Positions 35,726-47,600 of a stretch of 64,000 nt of DNA are shown here, in pieces (the stretch's first letter is position 1; every line of letters starts with the position of its first letter). The stretch lies in contig NC_023758.2 in the NCBI RefSeq assembly GCF_000499845.2, positions 24,959,520 through 25,023,519 on the forward strand. Reading direction: 5' to 3'. Source of the stretch: Phaseolus vulgaris. Taxonomy: Eukaryota > Streptophyta > Magnoliopsida > Fabales > Fabaceae. A model generated the notes under the pieces. The model was not told where the DNA came from. It did no database searches and saw only the letters and a list, made by a program, of their open reading frames with translations. A program made the position numbers and the translations under genes.

Positions 35726-38481
35726 ATGATTTTCAACAATGTCTATCTCTTGGATATTTCTTCTCATTGTTCTATAGGTTGTCTTCTTTCTAAGCATGAT
35801 GAATCTTGGTTATGGCATAGAAGAATTGCTCACATTCACATGAATCACTTAAACAAATTAATCTCAAAAGATCCTGTGATTGGATTGCCCAAGCTTAAGT
35901 TTGAGAAGGACCACATACGTGAAGCTAGTCAAAAGGGGAAACAAGTTAAAAATTCTTTCAAAATTAAAAATGTTGTTTCATCCTTAAAACCCCTTGAGCT
36001 GCTCCATATGGATTTGTTTGGACCTTCAAGAACCATGAGTCTTGGTGGAAACTATTATGCTCTTGCTATTGTGGATGACTTCTCTATGTACACATGGACT
36101 CTCTTCTTAGAATCAAAGAGTGATGCCTTCTCTGCCTTCAAAAAGCTTGCTAGAAGGTTACAAAACACAAAAAACAACAACATTGGTTCTATAAGAAGTG
36201 ATCATGGAGGGGAATTTCAAAATGAGAAATTCAGCAAATTCTGTGAGAAGATGGGGATCCTACACAACTTCTCTGCACCAAGAACTCCTCAACAAAATGG
36301 TGTGGTGGAAAGAAAGAACAAATCTCTTGAAGAGTTAGCAAGAACCATGCTAAGTGAATCCTCCTTACCCAAGTATTTTTGGACTGATGCTGTTAGCACA
36401 TCTTGCTATGTGATGAATAGAGTGCTAATAAGGCCAATCTTGAAGAAAACTCCCTATAAACTCTTCAATGGAAGGAAACCAAACATCAGTCACCTAAGAG
36501 TGTTTGGAGGCAACTGCTTTGTTCTGAATAATGGAAAGGAAAATCTGGGAAAGTTTGATGAAAAAGCTGATCTTGGAATCTTTATTGGCTATTCCCTAAA
36601 TAGTCACGCATATAGGATCTACAACAAGAGGCTCATGACTGTAGAAGGATCTGTTCATGTGGTCTTTGATGAAGTTGATCGCAAAAGCATTCAAGTCTCA
36701 AAGAACAACACAAAAGAGGATGATCAGAACATCAATCTGGAGAAACTGGACTGTTGTGCAGAAAAACAACAGGTTGATTCATCGAAACAACCGATTGAAA
36801 TTCTGCGGCAGAGTGAGTTACCTAAAGAATGGAGAATACCAAGAGATCTGTCAGTGGAGAACATCATTGGGTAGATAAAGGAGGGTGTTTCTACACGTAG
36901 CTCTATCTCAAACTTCTGCAGGCACACTGCTTTTGTCTCTCAAGTTGAACCAAAGTCTATTGAAGAAGCTCTCAAAAATGAAAAATGGGTGGAAGCTATG
37001 CATGAAGAGCTGAATCAGTTTGCTAGAAATGATGTATGTTTTCTGGTTCCTAAAACAGCTGAGATGAACATCATTGGATCTAAATGGGTTTTCAGAAACA
37101 AGCTTGATGAGGCTAGAGTAATTGCAAGGAACAAGGTAAGGCTAGTTGCCAAAGGCTACAATCAAGAGGAAGAGATTGACTATGGAGAAACCTTTGTCCC
37201 TGTTGCAAGATTAGAAGATGTGAGGTTGCTGCTGGCTTTTGCTTGTATGAGTGGGTTCAAACTGTTTCAAATGGATGTGAAGAGTGCTTTTCTCAATGGC
37301 TTCATCAATGAAGAAGTGTATGTTGAGCAACCACTGGGTTTTGAAGATCAACAACATCCTAATCATGTCTTTAAGCTAAAAAAGGCATTGTATGGGCTTA
37401 GGCAAGCTCCAAGGCAGTGGTATGAGAGGCTTAGAAATTTTCTTTTGTCACATGGCTATGAAAGAGGAATGATTGACAAAACTCTCTTCATCAAGAAGTC
37501 AAATTCTGAAATTATCCTTGTACAAATCTATGTTGATGACATCATCTTTGGTGCTACACAAGATAGTTTGTGTGAAGAATTTGTGGCAGCTATGCAAGGT
37601 GAGTTTGAAATGTCTATGATGAGGGAAATTTCTTTCTTTCTTGGATTGTAGGTCAAGAAAACAAAGGATGGAATCTTTCTATGCCAATCAAAGTATTGCA
37701 AAGAAATTCTCAAGAAGTTTGAAATGGAAAGTTGCAAGGAAGCAAGCACATCTATGCCTTCAAGTTGTTATATGGATGCAGATGTTGTTGCAAAAGGGGT
37801 AGATCAAACAAAATATAGAGGTTTAATTGGTTCCTTACTCTATCTCACAACAAGTAGACCGGATATCATGTTTGTCGTATGTCTTTGTGCAAGATATCAA
37901 GCAAATCCAAAGGAATCTCACTTCAAAGTTGCAAAGAGAATTCTTAAATATCTCAAAGGAACAACCAATGTTGGTCTATGGTATCCTTCTGACTCTCCTA
38001 TACACTTAATTGGTTATTCAGATTCTGATTTTGCAGGGTTTAAGCTAGACAGAAAAAGCACAAGTGGCACTTGTATTCTTCTTGGACCAAGTATCATCTC
38101 TTGGCATAGTAAGAAGCAAACTTGTGTGCTCTTTCTACTGCAGAGGCTGAATACATTGTTGCTGGAAGCTGCTGTACACAAATTCTTTGGCTTAAACAAC
38201 AACTTGCAGATTTTGGATTGAAGATCAGCAATGTTCCTTTGCTTTGTGACAACACAAGTGCTATAAATCTCACCAAAAATCAGATTCAACATTCAAGAAC
38301 TAAGCACATTGAGATTCGCCATCACTTCATACGAGATCATGTGAACAATGGAGATTGTGAAGTGAAATTCATTGAAACAAAACTGCAATTGGCTGATATC
38401 TTCACAAAACCACTACCAAAAGAAAGGTTTTTCTTCTTAAGAAATGAGTTAGGCATTCTTGACTCTCAAAATCTCTCTTAA
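35726..38481 (+). pseudogene. Ty1/copia pol: GAG-pre-integrase, integrase, RT, RNase H with few lesions
   Basis: One reading frame from 35726 gives GAG-pre-integrase (SWLWHRRIAHIHMNHLNKL) and an integrase core with D, D, E kept (LLHMDLFGP, IRSDHGGEF, NGVVERKN). The zinc-finger cysteines are lost (IREASQKGKQ where CxxC is expected). RT (QMDVKSAFLNG; YVDDIIFG near 37530) and RNase H (DNTSAINLTKNQ, then HIEIRHHFIRDH) follow. It is broken by TAG at 36872-36874, TAG at 37649-37651 and a one-base loss near 38129. The frame otherwise holds to the stop at 38479-38481. Gag and protease are absent. The copy is much younger than the fragment at 33640. Confidence 0.9.
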
Positions 38482-38507
38482 AATTGTACTTCAATTCTAT
38501 TTGTGAA

Positions 38508-38524
38508 GACAAATAGGGGGAGAA
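38508..38524 (+). other. polypurine tract of the copia element
   Basis: GACAAATAGGGGGAGAA about 27 bp behind the pol stop is a typical copia polypurine tract. The expected TG-starting 3' LTR does not follow clearly. AT-rich and poly-A sequence comes instead, so the 3' end is truncated or replaced. Confidence 0.6.
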
Positions 38525-38715
38525 TTAGTTGGTTTTTGTGTTGTCTGTCCTTTATAATATGTTTCAAACTTTTAAAAAAACACCAAATCAATTCGAAAAT
38601 TAAAAAAAAAAAAAAACAGCAAGACAATATAAAAGTGATGAACAACACGAAATCAAGAATCAACATAAAAATTAAGATGAAAAGAAGAAGGCAGTCTTAG
38701 CTCTTGAAGAACCTT

Positions 38716-39456
38716 GGCTCTAGATACCACTTTATGGAGTGTGCCTTCATGACCGAATTCTTTGATTGAATTTTGGAGAGGATTGGCGGAAACCTCAATG
38801 GAGGAGGCGTGCAAGGAGTCTCACATTGAACTTGCGGTTTCCTTGGAGGTGCATGCTAAGTATGGAGAGTGATAGGTGAGGCCTAATCACTTGAGCTAGG
38901 TGGAGACTTGAAGACTAAAGTGTCTATCCTAAAGAGGAAAGACAAAAGTGAGAACTGGCCCAATATTTTGACAACAATTTCACTCATTCGTTAATCTTCC
39001 ATTTACATGAGCCAAACACCTCTATATATAGCAAGTGAGGGTCGATTTTGAAGAAGAGAATTTGGAGGGAAATTCAAACTAAACTAGCTTTGAATTTCGC
39101 ACCTAAACAAGACCACATGGAAGGTGTGATTAGGGTTGCACGTTCACTTCCTTCAAGGGCTTTCTCTTGATCGCCCTCTATTAAATTAGGTGCTTTAGAA
39201 ACCCTAATTTAATCTAGGTTGGTAATTAGGGCCAAAATTTCAACCTAAGAACATTACAAATAAAATTCCTAATCTAAATTTGACAAGAAAATAAAGTTTA
39301 CTATACACTAGAGTTATAGAATTTTAGAACATATATAGGAAAGTTTCTCTGCCATCAGTAGCAGTATTCGAGTCCTCTTGCATCCTCTTGGCCATAACTC
39401 TAGTGGTTGGCCCATATCTTCTCTTTGTTAGGCTTGCAATTGGGCCTCTTCCATCA
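38716..39456 (-). mobile_element. reversed LTR with primer-binding site
   Basis: Read on the - strand, bases at 38730-38712 give GTGGTATCTAGAGCCAAGG, a near match to the initiator tRNA-Met primer-binding site. An LTR should therefore lie to the right. A TG start of the + strand end is at 38735 (TGGAGTG). Possible CA ends are at 39357 (GCCATCA) and 39456 (CTTCCATCA), the latter directly at the satellite edge. No coding part of this element is seen; its internal region is cut off by the copia remnant to the left. Confidence 0.5.
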
Positions 39457-41171
39457 AAATCTCAGCCACAACTGAATACACACAATAAGGAATGTCTGGT
39501 AAAACTTTCAAACCAAAACACCCAAGGAATAAGGCATAATAATTCCCATACCGAGAGCAAACAAAACTGGAGAACTTGTTTTTATGAAAATAGAACGTCC
39601 TGCTTTTCTTCCTTTTATCTTTTTCTGTGTTTTCTTATTGGGCGTGCCTCCTTGACTGGATACAAATGACATATGAAAGTACTTGTGTAAGTATTTTCGG
39701 AACATATCAGCGTAATATGAACTCAGAATAAATTTGCAAAAACTAGGGCAAAATTCCGCAAATCTGGAAATGGGAGCTCCTTGGAGTCCAAGAAGTTTCT
39801 GGAACATTTTCCAAAAACAATTTTTTGTTGAAATATTATGGAAGAATTCCAAAAGAATATGGGACGAAACGCGACAAATTTCAGCTCAAACGGACAAGTA
39901 TTCAATTAGAAAATGATCAAACAGTTTCACACAGAAACGGACATTCCTTTCAGTCGTGGCAATGATGAATAAAAAATTCATTGCAAATCTTGTGGAACAA
40001 ATTTGAGGCTCAAATCTTAACCAAAACTCAATACACACAATAAGGAATATCTGGTAAAAATTTCAAATCAAAACACCCAAGGAATAAGGCGTAATAATTC
40101 CTAAAACAAGAGCAAACAAAACTGGAAAACTTGTTTTTCCGAGAACACAACGTCCTGGGTTTTCTTCCTTATATTTTCTTTTTGTGTTTTCTTTTTGGGT
40201 GTGCCACCTTGACTAGATACAAATGACATATGAAAGTACTTTTGTAAGTGTTTTCGGAACTTATTAGTGCAATACGAACTCATAATAAAATTGCAAACAC
40301 TAGAAAAAAATTCCGCAAATCTGGAAAAGGGCGCTCCTCGAAGTCGAAGAAGTTTTTGTAACATTTTCCAAAATCAATTTCTTGTTGCAATCTTATAGAA
40401 GAATCCCAACAGAATTTGGAACAAAACGCGACAAATTTCAGCTCAAAAGGACGAGTATTCAGTTAGAAAATGATCAAACAATTTCACACAAAAACAGACC
40501 TTCCTTTCAGTCATGGCAATAATGATTAAAAAATTCATTTCAAATCTCAGCCCAACTCAATAAACACAATAAGGAATTTTTGGTAAAAATTTCAAATCAA
40601 AACACCGAAGGAAAAAGGCGTAATAATTCCCAGAACGAGAGAAAACAAAACTGGAAAACTTGTTTTTTCGAAAACAAACCGTCCTGACTTTACTTCCTTA
40701 TATCTTTTTCTGTGTTTTCTTTTTGGGGTTGCCTACTTGACTGGATACAAATGACATATGAAAGTACTTGTGCAACTGTTTTTGGAACTTATCAGCGTAA
40801 TACAAACTCAGAATAAAATTGCAAAAACTAGGGCAAAATTTTGCAAGTTTGGAAAGTGGAGCTCCTTGCAGTCCAAGAAGTTTCAAGAACATTTTCCAAA
40901 AACAATTTCTTTATGAAATATTATGGAAGGATCCCAACAGAATTTGGGACGAAATGCGACAAACTTCAGCTTAAACGGACGAGTATTTAGTTAGAAAATG
41001 ACCGAACAGTTTCACACAGAAACGAACCTTCCTTTAAGTCGTGGCAATAATGATTAAAAAATTCATTGCAAATCTTGTGGAACGAATTTGAGGCTCAAAT
41101 CTCAGCCGAACTCAATACACACAATAAGGAATTTTTGGTAAAAATTTCAAATCAAAACAGCCAAGGATTAA

Positions 41172-42488
41172 TGATAAGAATCAAAATGATACTATTAATA
41201 AGAGGAATGGTCAATGACCAAAATACTTGAAGTTCTTCTTATTAGTGTTCTTAATATGGAGGCCCAAGCCCAACAAGGCCAGGCCAAAGAAGCCCAAGTC
41301 CAACCCATGAGGGGCAAGACCAAGCATTAAATAAATCATTAGATGTCTCTATTTGTAATTTCTTTTGTGTAGTTTTTAGTAGAACTTTTAAAGGGAGGTG
41401 TAGATATTAAATAAGGGGTATTAATGTACAAAACAAAGTCACATCTTCCATGTGACTTAAGGAGTTGGTGTAAGAGTAGTTTAGGAGGTGCTTGGTGTGA
41501 GACTTGTTCTCCTCCTTTTGGTCTCATCTTGTGATGCATTGGGAGCATTCAAGTGGCGGCTTACCAACACTTAGATTGGAGCTTTCACCATCCAAGTGGC
41601 GTGTCCTTTCCCAATCCATGCTTCAACCACATAAGTTTCATCTTCTTTCATCTTCCATAGTCATTTCATTCGGTAGTTTTTGACTCTATGCCTTGTTCTT
41701 CAATGTCAATCTGTAGCTTTGGTTCTTCTTCCATTATGTTCGGTTAATGGTGTTTGTTTTCCAATTCTATTAAGTGATACTTGTTCTATTGGTTGTTCAC
41801 AAGGAGATAACACTTTTATATATATTGGTTCATCATTTTGGAAGGCTACGTCTCCATTGATGATTCTTTAAGCTTCATTGAGGTCAATTCTGTTTTAGTT
41901 TTCTGTTTTGGTGATATAATTTCGGTTTGAGTGTTTAAGTATTCATTTGTACCTTTAATTTATGTCTTCCTTCACATATAATGTTGTGTTGAACTGTATT
42001 AAAATGTCTATGCTCAATTCAACTCATATCATGTGGTATCAAAGCTATGGTTGTGTGCAATTTTTTTTTTGAGTTGATTGAAACTTTAATTCTGTTTTTG
42101 TGTTAGTTGATTCTGTTTTTGCTTTATTTTGAGTGTTTCTTGTTGTTTTAATTGGTATAAATTCATTGTGTTTGTGTCATTTTAATTTTTGAATCCATAG
42201 ATGTTTTGTCTAGTCATGTTTTTTCCTACAATGTCATCAATTCCTTGTAGTACTTTTATTGCTAATTTTGGTTGATTGATTTTATTTGAGTACAGTTTTG
42301 TGATTCTGTTTATTTGATCCTTTGGTGCATTTTCTTTTTAGTTTTGAGTTCATGCTTGTGTATTAGTTATATACAAGTTCTATACATCAATTCCATTGTG
42401 TTTTTGCAGTTCTTAATTTTGTTTTTTAACTCCAGAATAGGTTTCTTCTGTTTTTTTCTTGAAAACGTGTTGACTGTTGGTTTATCAG
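41172..42488 (+). mobile_element. LTR plus leader insert in satellite, copy 1
   Basis: An LTR of about 860 bp (TGATAAG at 41172 to CATATCA at 42031) is followed by the primer-binding site TGGTATCAAAGCTATGG (42034) and about 450 bp of T-rich leader. Satellite sequence then resumes without gag, pol or second LTR. The satellite register before and after (CCAAGGA) is nearly continuous. Confidence 0.82.
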
Positions 42489-43520
42489 ACTCCAAAGGAA
42501 TAAAGCGTAATAATTCCCAGACCGAGAGCAAACAAAACTGGAAAACTTGTTTTTCCAAAAACAGAACGTCCTGGACTTTCTTCCTTATATTTTTTTTCTG
42601 TGTTTTCTTTTTGGGCGTGCCTCCTTGACTGGATACAAACGACATATGAAAGTACTTGTGTAAGTGTTATCAAAAACTTATCAGAGTAATACAAACTCAA
42701 AAATAAAATAGCAAAAACTAGGGCTTAATTCCAATAGAATTTGGGATGAAATGCAACAAATTTCAACTCAAACAGACGAGTATTTAGTTAGAAAATGATC
42801 AAACAGTTTCACACAGAAACAGACCTTCCTTTCAGTCGTAGCAATGATGAATAAAAAATTCATTGCAAATCTTGTGGAACAAATTTGAGGCTCAGATCTC
42901 AGCCCAACCCAATACACAGAATAAGGAATGTCTGGTAAAAATTTCAAATCAAAACACCAAGGAATAAGGTGTAATATTTCCCAGACCAAGAGCAAACAAA
43001 ACTGGAAAACTTGTTTTTTCCGAACACAAAATGTCCTGGCTTTTCTTCCTCATATATTTTTCTATTTTTTCATTTTTTGCGTGCCTCCTTGACTAGATAA
43101 AAACGACATATGAAAGTACTTGTGTACGTGTTTTCAGAAGTTATCGGGGTAATATGTCAGAATAAAATTGCAAAAATTAGAGCAAAATTCTGCAAGTGTG
43201 GAAAGTGGAGCTCCTTGAAGTCTAAGAAGTTTCCGGAACATTTTCTAAAAACAATTTCTTGTTGAAATATTATGGAAGGATCCCAACAGAATTTGGGACG
43301 AAATGCGAAAAACTTTAGCTTAAACGGACGAGTATTTAGTTAGAAAATGACCGAACAGTTTCACAGAGAAACGAACCTTCCTTCAAGTCGTGGCAATAAT
43401 GATTAAAAAATTCATTGCAAATCTTGTGGAACGAATTTGAGGCTTAAATCTCAGCCAAACTCAATACACACAATAAGGAATTTCTGGTAAAAATTTCAAA
43501 TCAAAACAGCTAAGGATTAA

Positions 43521-44855
43521 TGATAAGAATCAAAATGATACTATTAATAAGAGGAATGGTCAAGGACCAAAATACTTGAAGTTCTTCTTAATAGTATTTT
43601 TAATATGGAGGCCCAAGCCCAAATCCCAAGCCCAACAAGGCCAGGAAAAAAGAAGCCCAAGTCCAACCCATGAGGGGCAAGGCCAAGCATTAAATAAATG
43701 AGCATCATTAGATGTCTCTATTTGTAATTTCTTTTGTGTAGTTTTTAGTAGAACTTTAAAAGGGAGGTGTAGATATTAAATAAGGGGTATTAATGTACAA
43801 AACAAAGTCACATCTTCCATGTGACTTAAGGAGTTGGTGTAGGAGTAGTTTAGGAGGTGCTTGGTGTGAGACTTGTTCTCCTCTTTTTGGTCTCATCTTG
43901 TGATGCATTGGGAGCATTCAAGTGGCGGCTTACCAACACTTAGATTGGAGCTTTCACCATCCAAGTGGCGTGTCCTTTCCCAATTCATGCTTCAACCACA
44001 TAAGTTTCATCTTCTTTCATCTTCCATAGTCATTTCATTCGGTAGTTTTTGACTCTATGCCTTGTTCTTCAATGTCAATCTGTAGCTTTGGTTCTTCTTC
44101 CATTATGTTCGGTTAATGGTGTTTGTTTTCCAATTCTATTAAGTGATACTTGTTCTATTGGTTGTTCACAAGGAGATAGCACTTTTATATATATTGGTTC
44201 ATCATTTTGGAAGGCTACGTCTCCATTGATGATTCTTTAAGCTTCATTGAGGTCAATTCTGTTTTAGTTTTCTGTTTTGGTGATATAATTTCGGTTTGAG
44301 TGTTTAAGTATTCATTTGTACCTTTAATTGTTGTCTTCCTTCACATATAATGTTGTGTTCAACTGTATTAAAGTGTTTGTGCTCAATTCAACTCATATCA
44401 TGTGGTATCAAAGCTATGGTTGTGTGCAAATTTTTTTTTGAGTTGATTGACACTTTAATTATGTTTTTGTGTTAGTTGATTCTGTTTTTGCTTTATTTTG
44501 AGTGTTTCTTGTTGTTTTAATTGGTATAAATTCATTGTGTTTGTGTCATTTTAATTTTTGAATCCATAGATGTTTTGTCTAGTCACGTTTTTTCCTACAA
44601 TGTCATCAATTCCTTGTAGTACTTTTATTACTAATTTTGGTTGATTGATTTTATTTGAGTACAATTTTGTGATTCTGTTTTTTTTTATCCTTTGGTGCAT
44701 TTTCTTTTTAGTTTTGAGTTCATGCGTGTGTATTAGTTATATACAAGTTCTATACATAAATTCCATTGTGTTTTTGCATTTCTTAATTTTGTTTTTTAAC
44801 TCCAGAATAGGTTTCCTCTGTTTTTCTTGAAAACGTGTTGACTGTTGGTTTATCA
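43521..44855 (+). mobile_element. LTR plus leader insert in satellite, copy 2
   Basis: Nearly identical to 41172-42488, with the LTR at 43521-44400 and the primer-binding site at 44403. It sits at the same monomer position (after CCAAGGA/TAAGGA) and ends at the same internal base (TTTATCAGAC). The offset to copy 1 is 2349 bp. Flanking satellite variants are shared as well, so the copy arose by duplication of the array, not by new insertion. Confidence 0.85.
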
Positions 44856-47404
44856 GACACCCAAGGAATAAGGCGTAATAATTCCTTGACCGAGAGCAAA
44901 CAAAACTAGAAAACTTGTTTTTCCAAAAACAAAACGTCCTGGACTTTCTTCCTTATATTTTTTTCCGTGTTTTCTTTTTGGGCGTACCTCCTTGACTGAA
45001 TACAAACGACATATGAAAGTACTTGTGTAAGTGTTATCGAAACTTATCAGTGTAATACAAACTCAAAATAAAATAGCAATAACTTGGGCAAAATTCCACA
45101 AATCTGGAAAGGGGAGCTCCTTGGAGTCCAAGAAGTTTTTGGAACATTTTCCAAAAGCAATTTCTTGTTGAAATCTTACGAAAGATTTCCAATAGAATTT
45201 GGGACGAAACGCGACAAATTTCAGCTCAAACAGACGAGTATTCAGCTAGAAAATGATCAAATAGTTTCACAGAGAAACAAACCTTCCTTTCCGCCGTAGC
45301 AATGATTTATAAAAAATTCATTGCAAATCTTGTGGAACGAATTTGAGGCTCAGATCTCAGCCCAACCTAATACACACAATAAGGAATTTCTGGTAAAAAT
45401 TTCAAATCAAAACACCAAGCAATAAGGCGTAATATTTCCCAGATCGAGAGCAAATAAAACTGGAAAACTTGTTTTTTCCGAACACAAAATGTCCTGGCTT
45501 TTCTTCCTCATATCTTTTTCTGTTTTTTCATTTTGTTGTGTGCCTCCTTGACTAGATAAAAATGACATATGAAAATACTTGTGTAAGTGTTTTCGGAAGT
45601 TATCGGGGTAATATGAGTGAGAATAAAATTGCAAAAATTAGAGCAAAATTCCGCAAGTCTGGAAAGTGGGGCTCCTTGATGTCCAAGAAGTTTCCGGAAC
45701 ATTTTCCAAAAATAATTTATTGTTGAAATCTTTTGGAAGAATCCCCACAGAATTTCGAACGAAACGCAACAAATTTCAGCTAAAACGAACGAGTATTCAG
45801 TTAGAAAATGATCAAACAGTTTCACACAAAAACGGGTCTTCCTTTCAGTCGTGGCAATGATGAATAAATATTTTTATTGGAAATCTAGTGGAAGGAATTT
45901 CAGGGTCAAATCTCAGTCACAACTCAATAAACAGAATAAGGAATATTTGGTAAAAATTTCAAATCAAAACACCCAAGGAATAAGACGTAATAAGTTCTAG
46001 GAGAGCAAACAAAAATGGAAAACTTATTTTTCCTAAATTAGAAACGGACCTTCGTTTCATTCGTGGCAATGGTTAAAGAGTTTCACACAGAAACGAACCT
46101 TCCTTTCAGTCGTGGCAATGATTAATAAAAATTTCATTGCAAATCTTGTGGAACGATCTTGAGGCTCAAATCTTAGTCACAACTTAATACACACAATAAG
46201 GAATGCCTAGTAAAAATTTCAAACCAAATTACTCAAGGAAAAAGGCGTAATAATTTCCAGACCGAGTGCAAACAAAAGTGCAAAACTTGTTTTTCCAAAA
46301 ATAGAACGTATTGGCTTTTCTTCCTTATATCTTTTTCTGTGTTTTCTTTTTGGGCATGCCTCCTTGACTGGATACAAATGACATATGAAAGTACTTGTGT
46401 AAGTTTTATGGAAACTTATCAGCGTAAAACAATCTCATAATAAAATAGCAAAAACTAGGGAAATATTTCACAAATCTGGAAAGGGAGCTCCTTGGAGGCC
46501 AAGAAGTTTCTTAACATTTTCCAAAAACAATTTCTTGTTGAAATCTTACGGAAGATTCCCAACAAAAGTTGGAACGAAACGTGACAAATTTCAGCTCAAA
46601 CAGACGAGTATTCGGTTAGAAAATGATCAAACAGTTTCACACAGAAACAAACCTTCCTTTCAGTTGTAGCAATGATGAATAAAAAATTCATTGCAAATCT
46701 TGTGGAACGAAATTGAGGCTCAGATCTCAGCCCAACCCAATACACACAATAAGGAATGTCCGGTAAAAATTTCAAATCAGAACACCAAGGAAAAAGGCGT
46801 AAAATTCCCAGACTAAGAGCAAAAAAAACTGGAAAACTTGTTTTTTCCGAGCACATAATGTCCTGGCTTTTCTTCCTCATATATTTTTCTGTGTTTTCAT
46901 TTTTTGCATGCCTTCTTGACTGGATAAAAATGACATATGAAAGTACTTGTGTAAGTGTTTTCAGAAATTATCGGGGTAATAAGAACTAAGAATAAAATTG
47001 CAAAATTTAGAGCAAAATTCCGCAAGTCTGGAAAGTGGAGCTCCTTGAAGTCCAAGAAGTTTCCAGAACATTTTCCAAAAACAATTTATTGTTGAAATTT
47101 TATGGAAGAATCCCCACAGAATTTGGAACAAAATGCGACAAATTTGAGCTAAAATGGACGAGTATTCAGTTAGAAAATGATCAAACAGTTTCACACAGAA
47201 ACGAACCTTCCTTTCAATCGTGACAATGATGAATAAAAAATTCATTGAAAATTATGTGGAAGGACTTTCAGGGTCAAATCTTAGTCACAACTCAATAAAC
47301 AAAATATGGAACGTCTGGTAAAAATTTCAAATCAAAACACCCAAGGAATAAAGCGTAATAAGTTCCAGACCGAGAGCAAACAAAAATGGAAAACTTGTTT
47401 TTCC

Positions 47405-47600
47405 GAAAACAGAGACGGACCTTCCTTTCAGTCGTGGGCATGATCAAAGAGTTTCACACAGAAACGGACCTTCCTTTCAGTCGTGGACATGATCAAAGAG
47501 TTTCACACAGAAACGAACCTTCCTTTCAGTCGTGGTAATAATCAAAGAGTTTCACACTAAAATGAACCTTCCTTTCAGTCGTGGCAATGATGAATAAAAA
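47405..47600. repeat. 49-bp sub-repeats inside a satellite monomer
   Basis: CTTCCTTTCAGTCGTGG occurs at 47421, 47470, 47519 and 47568, an exact 49-bp period. GATCAAAGAGTTTCACACAG lies between. A two-copy version is present at about 46045-46120. Confidence 0.85.
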
